64,000 bases of DNA from Micromonospora endolithica (GCF_003626595.1 NZ_RBAK01000001.1:186001-250000); one strand, 5' to 3'; counted from the first letter of the stretch, positions 9,271-18,033 are shown. Numbers and translations: made by a program. Notes: generated by a model from the sequence alone, not told the origin.

Positions 9271-10191
9271 TCAGGCGCAGAAGATGATGGCGGTGGCTGC
9301 GCTGACCAGTGCCGGTGCGACCACCGCGACCAGCGGAAGGGCGACACGAGCGGAAGCGCGGTAACCCGGTGCCCCGGCCTGCAGGCGGTGAAGCCGCGCG
9401 GGCACGTCCGCTCCGGCCATCGGCAGGGCGTGCACAGGGTGCGGGGCACCGTCGAGGGCGATCAGTGCCGCGCGAACTGCGGGCACCCCGCAGGCGCGCA
9501 CGGCGGCGGCGTCGGCGCACAGCTCCACCAGAAGCCGCATGGCACGCGGGGCGCGCCGGGTCAGCGGCACCCACGGTGCCGCTGCGGCGAAGGCCTCGGC
9601 GAGGGCGACGATCACATGGTGGCGGCCGCGGAGGTGCGCCCGCTCGTGGCACAGCACCGCCGCGCGTTGGGCCGGAGGCAACCCCAGTACACCGGCGCTG
9701 ACGACGAGCAGTCCCCGGCGGCCACCAACGCTGTAGGCCAGAGGCGCGCGGTGCGGAACCCGCAGCACCGGTTCACGCTCCGGCGTGAGGGTCTCGCCGA
9801 GCAGAGTCACCAGATCCTCGTGCGCTTGGCGGGACTCGCGCTGGGCGCGCCATTGCCGAACGGCCACCATCACGAATCGCCCGACCAGAGCAGCGACCCC
9901 CACCACGCCGGCCACGCCGAGGACCTCGTCCTGCGCGGGCAGATGGCCGTGGCGCACCGCATGCCAGCAGTGGTGCGCCAGTTGCTCCGCCTTGTTCTCA
10001 AGACGCTTGACCGGCGCGAGCAGCAAAGCCACCCCGGCGGCGAAGGTCAGCATCACTGCGGCCAGACTGCCCCACCAGGCGAGCAACACGGCGACCGGAT
10101 CACGAACCCGGCCGACGGCGCGCTCCAGCAGAGCCGGGGCCAGCCAGGCAACGACGAGCGCACCGACGATGAGGGCGACGGCGGGGCTCAC
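9271..10191 (-). CDS. M56-family metalloprotease, BlaR1-like
   Basis: 306 aa integral membrane protein with about four hydrophobic segments (near 5-25, 35-60, 90-112 and 275-305). The zinc-protease motif HERAH is at residues 182-186, with ELCADAAAV about 40 residues later. BlaR1/MecR1 proteins cut BlaI-type repressors on receiving a signal. This one lacks the extracellular penicillin-binding sensor domain of staphylococcal BlaR1, as do many actinobacterial M56 proteins. Its start overlaps the blaI stop by 4 bp, so the two are translated together. I infer that it controls the neighbouring repressor; the signal is unknown. Confidence 0.85.
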   Translation of the reverse strand: MSPAVALIVGALVVAWLAPALLERAVGRVRDPVAVLLAWWGSLAAVMLTFAAGVALLLAPVKRLENKAEQLAHHCWHAVRHGHLPAQDEVLGVAGVVGVAALVGRFVMVAVRQWRAQRESRQAHEDLVTLLGETLTPEREPVLRVPHRAPLAYSVGGRRGLLVVSAGVLGLPPAQRAAVLCHERAHLRGRHHVIVALAEAFAAAAPWVPLTRRAPRAMRLLVELCADAAAVRACGVPAVRAALIALDGAPHPVHALPMAGADVPARLHRLQAGAPGYRASARVALPLVAVVAPALVSAATAIIFCA

Positions 10192-10553
10192 CGGGGATCC
10201 GACCGCTCGTCAAGAACCTGCCGCAACACCGCCAGTTCCCGGTCAGAGGCCGAACGGGCGAAGTGCAGCAGCACCACGTCCGGTTGCAGACTGGTCTCCA
10301 ACACGCGCCGCAAGGTCCGCGCCACGAGTTCCTCCCGGCTGCCGGCGGGCCGATAGTGGTAGGCCTTGCCGCTCTTGTCACGCAGCACCCACTGCTTGCG
10401 GTGCAGGTTGTCCAGAACAGTCATGACGGTGGTGTAGGCCAGGGTCCGCCCGGTCAACCTGTTGAGCACCTCACGCACCCGCAGGGGCTCGTCTGCCTGC
10501 CACAGCACGTCCATGACAGCGGCTTCCAACTCGCCCAGGCCGTTCAACGTCAC
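10188..10553 (-). CDS. blaI: BlaI/MecI/CopY-family repressor
   Basis: 121 aa from GTG 10553, chosen because GGGAGG lies 4 nt upstream; an earlier GTG at 10571 would put this site inside the gene. The winged helix is clear: LGELEAAVMDVLW, then LRVREVLNRL, then LAYTTVMTVLDNLHRKQWV. The last segment holds the recognition helix and wing. Such repressors dimerise on dyads and are removed by proteolysis from the partner M56 protein. In mycobacteria a BlaI homologue controls beta-lactamase and energy genes (family knowledge, recalled). I propose it binds the CTACTA-N8-TAGTAG dyads in this window. No such dyad lies upstream of this gene itself. Confidence 0.9.
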   Translation of the reverse strand: MTLNGLGELEAAVMDVLWQADEPLRVREVLNRLTGRTLAYTTVMTVLDNLHRKQWVLRDKSGKAYHYRPAGSREELVARTLRRVLETSLQPDVVLLHFARSASDRELAVLRQVLDERSDPR

Positions 10554-10640
10554 AACGCCTCCCACGTCCACGTCAGCCTACGCCGACGTCGAAGCGCCGT
10601 AGCTCTGTCTGCGTCCCCGGGGCCGGCAGAAGAGACGAAT

Positions 10641-10675
10641 GCGGCGGCCCTGGCGTCGGACGCCAGGACCGCCGC
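10641..10675 (-). terminator. terminator after the C39-like peptidase gene
   Basis: 17-bp stem with one mismatch (GCGGCGGCCCTGGCGTC and its near complement), 28 bp beyond the stop of the minus-strand gene. Confidence 0.75.
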
Positions 10676-10703
10676 GTTCGGTGGTGCTCAATCGGTGGTC
10701 GTG

Positions 10704-11378
10704 TCAGGCGGAGTAGCCGCGCGAGGCAGCCCACTCCGCCAGCTCGCCGACGGACATCCAGTAGGTGCCGTCGCCGACCGGCTGCCACGGGTCGGCGATC
10801 TTCACCTGGTCCCCGTCATAGGCCACCGCGGTCACGTAGTGCCCGACCGGGAAGTCGCGCGACACGCCGTCTGCGTCGGTGCCCGCGCCGATGACGTTCA
10901 CCACCGCAACGCGGTCGTCGTCGAGCGCGGTGATCAGGTCATCCTTCAGGCGCCGCACCTCGTCCGCGGTGGCCGTGTCGTTCGGGATTTCGCCGGTCTT
11001 GTAGACGTCCTTGCCGAGCTCTTCGTTGAGTACCCGGGTGACGTCGAAGGCCGAGGCCGTCCCGGCGACGGTGGTGCCCAGCTTCGACGCCAGCTCGTCC
11101 TGACTCTGGATGTTGCCCTGAGCGCTGAGCGCGATGCGGGTCGACGCCGGGCCGCAGAAGTAGATGTTCGGCTGCGCCTGGAAGCGGTAGTCGACCCGCT
11201 TGTCCGACTTCTTCTCTGCCTGCTGCAGGGTGACCGACGGCACCTGCGACGGCGCGGCCAGCGCACCCGTCGCCGGTGCGGCGACGCCGGTGGCGACGAG
11301 CGCCAGTCCGGCCAGGCCGAGGGCGCTGCGGCGCGTCACTGCGGTACGAGCCGTGGTCCATGATGTGAGGGCATTCAT
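10704..11378 (-). CDS. secreted C39-like cysteine peptidase
   Basis: 224 aa. The N-terminus is a signal peptide with a twin arginine (TRRSALGLAG), so Tat export is possible. The mature part matches the peptidase C39-like fold: Cys75 in YFCGPAST, His in VGHYVTAV and the Asp of IADPW. These are papain-like peptidases secreted by many actinomycetes; their substrates are mostly unknown. It sits between blaI and a DUF305 gene with its own terminator. Upstream (11379-11699, 321 bp) I see no gene; it holds only the terminator of the DUF305 gene at its far end. Confidence 0.82.
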   Translation of the reverse strand: MNALTSWTTARTAVTRRSALGLAGLALVATGVAAPATGALAAPSQVPSVTLQQAEKKSDKRVDYRFQAQPNIYFCGPASTRIALSAQGNIQSQDELASKLGTTVAGTASAFDVTRVLNEELGKDVYKTGEIPNDTATADEVRRLKDDLITALDDDRVAVVNVIGAGTDADGVSRDFPVGHYVTAVAYDGDQVKIADPWQPVGDGTYWMSVGELAEWAASRGYSA

Positions 11379-11654
11379 CGTGTGTCACCTTTCCTCGGAG
11401 TGACCAGACCGATGGTGTTTGTCGGCCGGCATCACGGGGATCCACCACCTGGCTTCCAAGACCAGATATGGCGAACGCCGGGGCATGCTGCTCCGGCGCA
11501 CATGTGCGCAACCAACCCTGGCCGGCCGGCATTCCGCGATCACCTCACCGGCGCCGTAGGACCCTCCTCAGCACCCTCTTGAGACCGGACGATCTGCCGT
11601 AGCTGGGGACATCCGAACTGCGCATCTACCGGGGCCAAGGGCCGCAGCTACACG

Positions 11655-11692
11655 GCGACGGCCGGACCCGAGGTGGGTCCGGCCGCCGTCGC
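11655..11692 (-). terminator. terminator after DUF305 (second copy)
   Basis: GCGACGGCCGGACCC pairs with GGGTCCGGCC-g-CCGTCGC, one bulged base, immediately after the gene. Confidence 0.75.
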
Positions 11693-11699
11693 TGTCGTG

Positions 11700-12332
11700 T
11701 TACAGGCGGTCGAGGATCTTCTGCAGGGTCTGCACCTCCGCGGCCTGGTCCGCTTCGATCTTCGCGGCGAGGGCCTTGGCGTCGGGATTCGCGCCGCTGG
11801 TTTGCTCGGTCTTGGCCATCTCAATGGCGCCGTTGTGGTGGGCGATCATCATCTGGGCGAACATCTTGTCGAACTCGGTGCCCTTGGCCGCCTTGAGCTT
11901 GTTCATCTGCTCGTCGTTGGCCATGCCCGCCATCGCGGACGGGCCGGTGCCGTGCATGTCGTGGCCCTCGGGGGCGGCGGTGGGCTTGCCCCACGAGGTC
12001 AGCCAGCCGGTCATCGTCGCGATCTCCGGGTCCTGCGCGGCCTTGATCTTCACCGCGAGGTCCTTCAACTCAGCGTCGTTGGCGCGGGTCGGCGCCAGGT
12101 CGGCCATGTCGACGGCCTGCCGGTGGTGCGGGATCATCATCTGGGCGAACATGACGTCAGCGTCGTTGACGGTGGCGTTGGTCTGCGCCGACGCCGACGC
12201 CGTCGCGGCCGGGGTGTTGCCGCTGCCGTGGTCCATGCCGCTCATGCCGTCGCCGCATGCCGTGGCGGTGGCAAGGAGAGCGGACAGGGTGGCGCCGGTC
12301 AGGGCGCGGCGCAGCACGATGGTGTGCTTCAT
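11700..12332 (-). CDS. DUF305 family lipoprotein, second copy
   Basis: 210 aa from ATG 12332. Lipoprotein signal with Cys26 (ATATACGDGM), then a short linker with MSGMDHGSG. Two repeated metal-type motifs follow: FAQMMIPHHRQAVDMAD and FAQMMIAHHNGAIEMAK, plus a GHDMHGTG loop. The full two-lobed DUF305 arrangement is present. It is clearly a paralogue of the gene ending at 35288 (same motifs in the same order). It lies in a minus-strand run with the DUF6153-like and DUF2752 genes. I infer extracytoplasmic copper handling. Confidence 0.88.
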   Translation of the reverse strand: MKHTIVLRRALTGATLSALLATATACGDGMSGMDHGSGNTPAATASASAQTNATVNDADVMFAQMMIPHHRQAVDMADLAPTRANDAELKDLAVKIKAAQDPEIATMTGWLTSWGKPTAAPEGHDMHGTGPSAMAGMANDEQMNKLKAAKGTEFDKMFAQMMIAHHNGAIEMAKTEQTSGANPDAKALAAKIEADQAAEVQTLQKILDRL

Positions 12333-12403
12333 GGTGAAGGAATGCCTTTCGGATCGAAGGTGTGCACATGCGGGGGTAGGCGGTCGGCTCAACCGGCCGC
12401 GTC

Positions 12404-12847
12404 CTATATCTGCAACACCGACACCGCGGCGACGCGGAGGCCCAGCAACGTCACAGGGGGTCCACGCCCACCCCTGTGGGCTGCGCAACGAGTCCAGGCA
12501 ACACACGTGGCCCGCCGGGATCGGACACGCAGCAGCGCCAGTCCGAAGGCCAGCCCGAACGCGCCGAGTACCGCCAGGCACACCGAGAAGAGCTCCGCCC
12601 CGGTGCTGCCGCCGGTCGTCGGCTCGCCGACCTGCGCGACCTGGCGCACCTGGTGCACGTCGACCTGGTCCGCAGCGGTGAGCGCGCCGTGCGGCAGACC
12701 GTTCGCCGCGGTCTCATGCCCGCTGGCGGCGTGGCCGCCGTGGCCGAAGGTGTGCATACCGGCGACACCGAGGGTCAGCAGGACGAGCAGCAGTACCCAC
12801 GGCAGGCTGGTCGGCCTCGCCGGGTGCTGGCGCGCTGTCCTGTTCAT
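12404..12847 (-). CDS. DUF6153-like small membrane protein
   Basis: 147 aa from ATG 12847. One hydrophobic segment near 17-33 (PWVLLLVLLTLGVAGMHTFGH) is followed by His-containing stretches (GHGGHAASGHE), and a second membrane segment lies near 92-110 (LFSVCLAVLGAFGLAFGLALL). This layout matches the small DUF6153 family, which is often found beside copper and DUF305 genes in actinomycetes. Function unknown; a role in copper at the membrane is inferred. A lone TAGTAG half-site at 12860 precedes it, without a matching left arm. Confidence 0.7.
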   Translation of the reverse strand: MNRTARQHPARPTSLPWVLLLVLLTLGVAGMHTFGHGGHAASGHETAANGLPHGALTAADQVDVHQVRQVAQVGEPTTGGSTGAELFSVCLAVLGAFGLAFGLALLRVRSRRATCVAWTRCAAHRGGRGPPVTLLGLRVAAVSVLQI

Positions 12848-12946
12848 ACCGTTCCAGGGTAGTAGGTGGCATAAGTGGCGGCCAGGAGCGCGGCGGGGAA
12901 ACGGTCCGTGCACGGCAGCCAGACGGTGCATGTGTGACGGCTGGGG

Positions 12947-13399
12947 TTACGGCGTCAGGTTAGGAATGTCGAACCAGGAGAACGGCGCCCAGGGCACATT
13001 ACGCAGCACCGTGCTGTAGAGCAGGAAGACGGCGATGTACGTCCCGTACACCCAGGCGGGCAGGCGCAGCGCGGGTAGTTGGCGTCCAAGCCAGGCCGAG
13101 GCGAGGAAGCGTACGCCGAGGTAGGCCACGAAGGGCACCGCGACCAGCGCGACCAGGTGGTGGCGAGCGGCCTGGGCTAGGTCGCCGTGCAACAGGTAGT
13201 AGACCATGCGGGTGCCACCACAGCCCGGGCCGTTGATGCCGGTGAGGGAGTGCCAGAGGCAGGGGCCGGTCGGGTCGGCGACCCGGTCGGTCGGATCGAA
13301 CCGGAGGACGAATCCGATCGCCGCAGCCAGTACCGCACCCGCGGCCAGTGACGTTGCACGCCGCATCGTCCGGCCAGGCGCCGCCGTCACCTGACGCAC
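12947..13399 (-). CDS. DUF2752 membrane protein
   Basis: 150 aa from GTG 13399, chosen for the GAGGAGG site 6 nt upstream; a GTG at 13462 lacks a site. It carries the DUF2752 signature NGPGCGGTRMVYYLLHGDL with about three membrane helices. In this family the PxCGxTR-like motif lies at a membrane edge; function is unknown. A perfect CTACTA/TAGTAG dyad lies 84 bp upstream and is shared with the divergent F510_1955-like gene. Confidence 0.85.
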   Translation of the reverse strand: MRQVTAAPGRTMRRATSLAAGAVLAAAIGFVLRFDPTDRVADPTGPCLWHSLTGINGPGCGGTRMVYYLLHGDLAQAARHHLVALVAVPFVAYLGVRFLASAWLGRQLPALRLPAWVYGTYIAVFLLYSTVLRNVPWAPFSWFDIPNLTP

Positions 13400-13482
13400 C
13401 AGTAACCTCCTCGCTGCGCCAACGAACGGCGCCCACCTGACCCGTCGCGGTCGCGCCTGCACCGTGACTTCCCATGACGCTA

Positions 13483-13502
13483 CTACTAGCCATCAATAGT
13501 AG
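13483..13502. promoter_or_regulatory. CTACTA-N8-TAGTAG dyad (proposed BlaI-type operator 2)
   Basis: Perfect dyad with spacer GCCATCAA between divergent genes. On the plus side it is followed by GATGGTCTACCATC, itself palindromic and containing TACCAT, a plausible -10 hexamer. The dyad would then overlap the promoter. Confidence 0.75.
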
Positions 13503-13572
13503 ATGGTCTACCATCGGACCGCGGCCGCGGATGGCGCGTTGTCATGGCGGAGTCGAGGCAAGGGAGCTCGGT

Positions 13573-14445
13573 GTGGCCCTCAAGGGGCAGAACCGGTTGG
13601 CGTGGCTTGGCGTCGCTTTCGGCGTCCTCCTGCTCGTGGCGGCCGTGGCCACCGCGGTCAGCTGGCGTGAGGGCACCGCCACGTCGACCGCCTCGACCAC
13701 GGCGAACAGCGGTCGGCTCACCCACGTGCACGGCCTCGGGGTGAATCCCGCCGACGGGCAGCTGTACGTGGCCACCCACCACGGGGTGTTCCGGCTCTCC
13801 GGCGCCGAGGCGACCCGGGTCGGGGACGGCCGGCAGGACACCATGGGCTTCACGGTGACCGGCCCCGACGAGTTCCTCGCCTCCGGACACCCGGCCCCAG
13901 GCGATCAGGGGCCGGCGCACCTGGGGCTGATGCACAGCACCGATGCCGGACGCTCCTGGCAGAACCTGTCCCTGGCCGGGCAGGCCGACTTCCACCTGCT
14001 GCGCTTCTCCGGCGGCGTGGTGTACGGCCTCGATTCGACCACCGGCGCACTGATGGCCAGCAGTGACCGGATCACGTGGCAGACCCGCTCCAGGATCGAG
14101 GCCTACGACCTGGCGGTCGATCCCACCCACCCGGACACCCTCCTGGCCACCACCGAGCAGGGTCTGCGCCGCTCCACCGACGGCGGCCGCACCTGGACCT
14201 CAGCCGGCGGCCCGCCCGCGGTGCTTCTGCACTGGTCCCCGCGGAAGCTGGTGGCGGTCACGGCGGACGGCACGCTGGTGCGCTCGCTCGACGCGGCGGC
14301 GACCTGGTCGGCGACCGCCGGCCGCGCTCCGGGCGACCCGGCCGCGCTCACCGTGCACGAGAACGTCATCTACCTGGCCACCCGGGACGGCCGGGTGCTG
14401 CGCAGCGCTGATGCTGGCGCGACGTGGCAGCCGATGATGGCCTGA
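13573..14445 (+). CDS. F510_1955-type secreted repeat protein (BNR/propeller-like)
   Basis: 290 aa from GTG 13573, chosen for the AAGGGAG site upstream. One N-terminal membrane or signal segment (WLGVAFGVLLLVAAVATAV) is followed by HVHGLGVNPADGQLYVATHHGVFRL. That opening is typical of the group annotated as F510_1955 glycosylhydrolases. Asp-box-like repeats recur: STDAGRSWQN, STDGGRTWTS and SADAGATWQP, so the fold is probably a beta propeller. These genes are common in copper islands; no enzymatic residues can be assigned. Divergent from DUF2752 with a shared dyad. Confidence 0.78.
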   Translation: MALKGQNRLAWLGVAFGVLLLVAAVATAVSWREGTATSTASTTANSGRLTHVHGLGVNPADGQLYVATHHGVFRLSGAEATRVGDGRQDTMGFTVTGPDEFLASGHPAPGDQGPAHLGLMHSTDAGRSWQNLSLAGQADFHLLRFSGGVVYGLDSTTGALMASSDRITWQTRSRIEAYDLAVDPTHPDTLLATTEQGLRRSTDGGRTWTSAGGPPAVLLHWSPRKLVAVTADGTLVRSLDAAATWSATAGRAPGDPAALTVHENVIYLATRDGRVLRSADAGATWQPMMA

Positions 14446-14479
14446 CCAGGGGCCCGACGGCTAGACCCCCGTTGCGGCG

Positions 14480-14521
14480 GTGCGGCGGCCCGGTCGGATC
14501 ATCCCGACCGGGCCGCCGCAC
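14480..14521. terminator. strong bidirectional terminator
   Basis: Perfect 18-bp stem (GTGCGGCGGCCCGGTCGG) with a 5- to 6-nt loop between the convergent propeller and ATPase genes. Confidence 0.9.
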
Positions 14522-14530
14522 TTGCCCGCG

Positions 14531-16732
14531 TCAGTGCTGGCCGGGGGTGAGCTTGACCCGGCGCAACAGCTGGGCGTTCAGCGCCACCACGATGGTGGAG
14601 GCGGACATCAGCACTGCCCCGACCGCCGGACTGAGCGTCACGCCGGCCCAGGCCAACGCTCCCGCGGCGAGTGGAATCGCCACCACGTTGTAACCGGCGG
14701 CCCAGGTCAGATTCTGGGTCATCTTCCGGTAGGACGCCCGGGACAGCCGGATCACACCGGTGACGCCACGCGGGTCCGACGAGGCCAGGATGACCCCGGC
14801 GGACTCGATCGCCACGTCGGTGCCAGCGCCGATGGCCAGGCCGACGTCGGCGCGGGCCAGGGCGGGTGCGTCGTTGACACCGTCTCCGACCATCGCCACG
14901 GTCAGCCCCCGGGCCTGCAAGTCGGCGACCGCCCTGTCCTTGTCCGCGGGCAGCACCTCGGCGAAGACCTCATCCACCCCGGGCCGGAACCCGAGGTCGG
15001 CGGCGACCGCCTCGGCAACCGGACGGGCATCTCCGGTGATCATGACGATCTTCTTGACGCCCTGTTCGCGCAGGTCAGCGATGGCCTCGCGGGCCTCCGG
15101 ACGGACCTCGTCCTCCAACGCGAACGCGCCGACCGCGGCCGGTTGGCCGTTCTCCGGCAGACGGATCAGGTGCAGCACCGCCGCGCCGCGGGCCGACCAT
15201 CCCCGCGCGATGGTGGCCAGTTCCTCGGGGACCGCCGCGCCGAGTTCCCGCAGCAGGGCGGGGCCGCCCACCGCCCAGGTGGTGCCGTCGACGACCGCCT
15301 GGACCCCTCGGCCGGTCAGGGACCGGAAATCCCGGGCGACCGCCCGCAGCCCTCGGTCCTGCGCGACCTTGACCAGAGCCTTGGCGAGCGGGTGTTCGCT
15401 GTCGGCCTCCACGGCGCCGGCGATGCGCAGCACCTCGTCCTCGCTGACGACGCTGGCGGCGGCCATGGCGGTGACGGTGTGCGCGCCCTTGGTCAGGGTG
15501 CCGGTCTTGTCGAACAGCACCGCGTCGACGGTGCGCATCCGTTCCAGGGCGAGGCGGTCCTTGACCAGGATGCCGGCCTTCGCCGACACCGCGGTGGAAA
15601 GCGCGATCACCAGCGGGATGGCCAGCCCGAGGGCGTGGGGGCAGGCGATGACCAGGACCGTCACCGTCCGGACCACGGCCTGGTCGAGGTCGCCCAGCGC
15701 CCACCAGGCGGCGAAGGTAACCAGCGCGGCGGCGGTGGCGACGTAGAAGAGCATCGCGGCGAACCGGTCAGCCAGGACCTGCGCCCGGCCGCTTGAGGCC
15801 TGCGCCTGCGCCACGAGCCGGCCGATGCCGGCCAGCGCCGTGTCCTCCCCGACCGCGTCCACCCGGACCCGTAGCGCGGAGTCGGTGGCCACCGTGCCGG
15901 CCACGACCCGATCCCCGACACTGCGGGACACTGGCCGGGACTCCCCCGTGATCATCGACTCGTCCAGCTCGGCGGAGCCGTCGACGATCCGGCCGTCGGC
16001 CGGTACCCGGGCACCGGAGCGGACCAGCACCACGTCTGCGACCCGCAGGTCGGACACCGACACCCGGTGCACGGCGCCGTCGTCATCGACCCGCTCGGCG
16101 TCGTCCGGCAGCAGCGCCGCCAGCGCGGCGAGGGCCCCCTGCGCCTGACCGATCGCCTTCATCTCCTGCCAGTGACCCAGGAGCATGATCGTGACCAGCG
16201 CGGCCAGTTCCCACCAGAAGTCCAGATCGAACGCGCCGAGGCTGGTGGCCATCGAGGCGACGTAGGCCACGGTGATCGCCATCGAGATCAGCAGCATCAT
16301 TCCCGGCGCCCGGTCGCGTACCTCGCGAACGCCGCCGACCAGGAACGGCCAGCCTCCGTAGAAGAAGACCACCGAGCCGAGAACCGGGCCGACCCAGCTC
16401 ATGCCAGCGAAGTCGAGGGTGTAGCCGAACCAGCCCATCACCATGTGGCTGGTGGCCACGATCGGAATCGTCAGCGCGAGGCTCAGCCAGAACTTGCGCC
16501 GGAACTGCTCCGGGTCGTGCCCCGCGTGCTTGTCATGACCCCCGTGCCCACCGGCGGACGCCGCGTGGTCGTGGTGACCGCCGTGGTGGCTAGCCGCCGG
16601 CCGGGCAGCGCCCGGGTGGCCGTCGTGCAGTCCACCTGTGGCGTCTGCGCCCCCTTGCGCCGGGTGCCCGTGGCGTCGCGCCTGACCGGTGATGACCGTC
16701 GGCTCGCTGTGGGTCGTGTGTTCGTGTCTCAT
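14531..16732 (-). CDS. copB: copper P1B-type ATPase, CPH class (CopB-like)
   Basis: 733 aa. The first about 90 residues are His-rich (ASHHGGHHDHA, GGHGGHDKHAGH) in place of a Cys-type metal domain. TGES, CPH (ACPHALGLA), DKTGT and GDGVND follow in order. The CPH motif marks the CopB (P1B-3) class, often tied to Cu(II) or Cu(I)/Ag export. Start ATG 16732 has GGAGGTG upstream. A CsoR-type box lies 26 bp before the start. With copA it gives the cell two copper pumps of different class under apparently the same repressor. Confidence 0.93.
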   Translation of the reverse strand: MRHEHTTHSEPTVITGQARRHGHPAQGGADATGGLHDGHPGAARPAASHHGGHHDHAASAGGHGGHDKHAGHDPEQFRRKFWLSLALTIPIVATSHMVMGWFGYTLDFAGMSWVGPVLGSVVFFYGGWPFLVGGVREVRDRAPGMMLLISMAITVAYVASMATSLGAFDLDFWWELAALVTIMLLGHWQEMKAIGQAQGALAALAALLPDDAERVDDDGAVHRVSVSDLRVADVVLVRSGARVPADGRIVDGSAELDESMITGESRPVSRSVGDRVVAGTVATDSALRVRVDAVGEDTALAGIGRLVAQAQASSGRAQVLADRFAAMLFYVATAAALVTFAAWWALGDLDQAVVRTVTVLVIACPHALGLAIPLVIALSTAVSAKAGILVKDRLALERMRTVDAVLFDKTGTLTKGAHTVTAMAAASVVSEDEVLRIAGAVEADSEHPLAKALVKVAQDRGLRAVARDFRSLTGRGVQAVVDGTTWAVGGPALLRELGAAVPEELATIARGWSARGAAVLHLIRLPENGQPAAVGAFALEDEVRPEAREAIADLREQGVKKIVMITGDARPVAEAVAADLGFRPGVDEVFAEVLPADKDRAVADLQARGLTVAMVGDGVNDAPALARADVGLAIGAGTDVAIESAGVILASSDPRGVTGVIRLSRASYRKMTQNLTWAAGYNVVAIPLAAGALAWAGVTLSPAVGAVLMSASTIVVALNAQLLRRVKLTPGQH

Positions 16733-16758
16733 TGCCGTTCACCTCCAACCGGCACCAT

Positions 16759-16775
16759 ATACCCCCTAGGGGTAT
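16759..16775. promoter_or_regulatory. CsoR-type operator before copB
   Basis: ATACCCCCTAGGGGTAT, nearly perfect, 26 bp upstream of the ATPase start. Confidence 0.85.
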
Positions 16776-16776
16776 T

Positions 16777-17422
16777 GGGCAACTGGTTGTTGTTGGGCCG
16801 ACCATCACCTGGTGCCACACGGATTCGAGCCTCAACGGGCGCTACCAGGCAACTACCCCTACCCCCAAGCCGTATAGGATGTGCGGCTGACAGGCAGATA
16901 CCTTCATCCCCGTGCTCGCAGCTCACAAAGTGCATAGGCCGCGAACTCGGGCGGCAAGGCGCGGGGGTGTTCCGGTCCGGTCGCTCGGCCGTGTCGGGAT
17001 GTCTGGTTCCAGCCCGGGTCGGGTTGCCTGGACTTGCGATCCGGAGTGGTCTCCGGTGTGCCGGTGTCCGATGACAGGGCTGCGCTGCGCGCGCCGCACG
17101 TCCGAGTCTGGGCCAGCCAGTGACGGGTCGTCCCATGGCCGGCGGTCTCCCGGCGGCGGAATGGCGGCCCGGCCGGTGTCGTTACATCACCTGCACGACC
17201 GCAGCAGCACCCCCTGGCCCGGCCGGAACGCGTGGCCGGCCTGGGGACAGACCCCGGAATGATGGTGGGCCGCCGGTCGTTACACATGACCCGGCGCCGC
17301 GAGCCCCCCTCGCGAAGCCCACCGGGGCGAAGACCTCCCCTGATCCTTGAGCGCCGTCCAGGTGCCTGCACCCGCTCGACTCCCATCGAGCCGGGTGCCG
17401 ACCCCCGAATGGAGCCACTCTG
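16777..17422. other. intergenic leader, 646 bp
   Basis: No credible gene. A 9-base direct repeat GTCGTTACA occurs at 17178-17186 and 17276-17284, exactly 98 bp apart and each preceded by GCCGG. The last 150 bp contain several GC-rich inverted repeats and could form a structured leader for the lysozyme-like gene. I could not match a known riboswitch. Confidence 0.4.
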
Positions 17423-18019
17423 ATGAACACGACGATTCTGCGTAAGAGCGTTCTGGGTATTGCTGGTCTGGCCTTCGCCGGTGGCGTCTTCGCCGGCCCA
17501 GTGAACGAGGCTCACGCCGCTGCGGTGGTGGACGCCAAGGCGGTTGCCGTGGTGCAGGCCGACAAGCCGAGTGTGGACAAGGGCAAGCTCATCCCGCACG
17601 GCGTACAGGGCAAGCAGTCCCGTATCGACCTGGGCGACGAGCAGACGAAGAACGTGAAGGCGATCATCGCCGCGACGAAGAAGTCGGGCATGGACGAGCG
17701 CGCTGCCGTGGTCGCGATCGCGACGGCGTTGCAGGAGTCGAAGCTGGAGAACCTGGGCCACCTGGGTGAGCGCAACGACCACGACTCGCAGGGCCTGTTC
17801 CAGCAGCGCCCGTCCTCGGGTTGGGGCACGGTCGAGCAGATCACCGACCCGGAGTACTCGACGATGGCGTTTCTGAAGGGTCTGAAGCAGGTCGACGGCT
17901 GGAAGGACATGCCGCTGACCGAGGCCGCCCAGACCGTCCAGGTCTCGGCGTACCCCTTCCACTACGCGCAGTGGGAGCAGCAGGCCGCCGACCTCGTCGC
18001 CGAGCACTGGAACAGCTGA
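17423..18019 (+). CDS. secreted lysozyme/transglycosylase-like protein
   Basis: 198 aa. Signal peptide at 1-33 (LGIAGLAFAGGVFAGPVNEAHA). The mature region has VAIATALQESKLENL, SQGLFQQRPSSGWG and YPFHYAQWE, the pattern of actinobacterial lysozyme-like (transglycosylase-fold) domains. The Glu in LQES is the probable catalytic acid. It would cut the glycan strands of peptidoglycan. It begins at ATG 17423 after a long leader and ends before a perfect terminator. Its lone transcription unit lies between copB and the multicopper oxidase. Confidence 0.75.
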   Translation: MNTTILRKSVLGIAGLAFAGGVFAGPVNEAHAAAVVDAKAVAVVQADKPSVDKGKLIPHGVQGKQSRIDLGDEQTKNVKAIIAATKKSGMDERAAVVAIATALQESKLENLGHLGERNDHDSQGLFQQRPSSGWGTVEQITDPEYSTMAFLKGLKQVDGWKDMPLTEAAQTVQVSAYPFHYAQWEQQAADLVAEHWNS

Positions 18020-18033
18020 CACATGAACGACAC

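Noticed and set aside
10578..10602. CTAC...GTAG inverted arms upstream of blaI
   Set aside because: Spacing of 17 and short arms do not match the dyad pattern, so autoregulation by this motif is not supported.
12860..12865. TAGTAG before the DUF6153-like gene
   Set aside because: The matching left arm is not present at the required spacing.
16800..16880. tRNA-like stretch (GGATTCGAGCC) near 16808
   Set aside because: No cloverleaf can be drawn around it; no other tRNA candidates were seen.
17100..17422. Cyclic di-AMP riboswitch before the lysozyme-like gene
   Set aside because: Such riboswitches often precede wall hydrolase genes in actinomycetes, but the conserved elements could not be found here.
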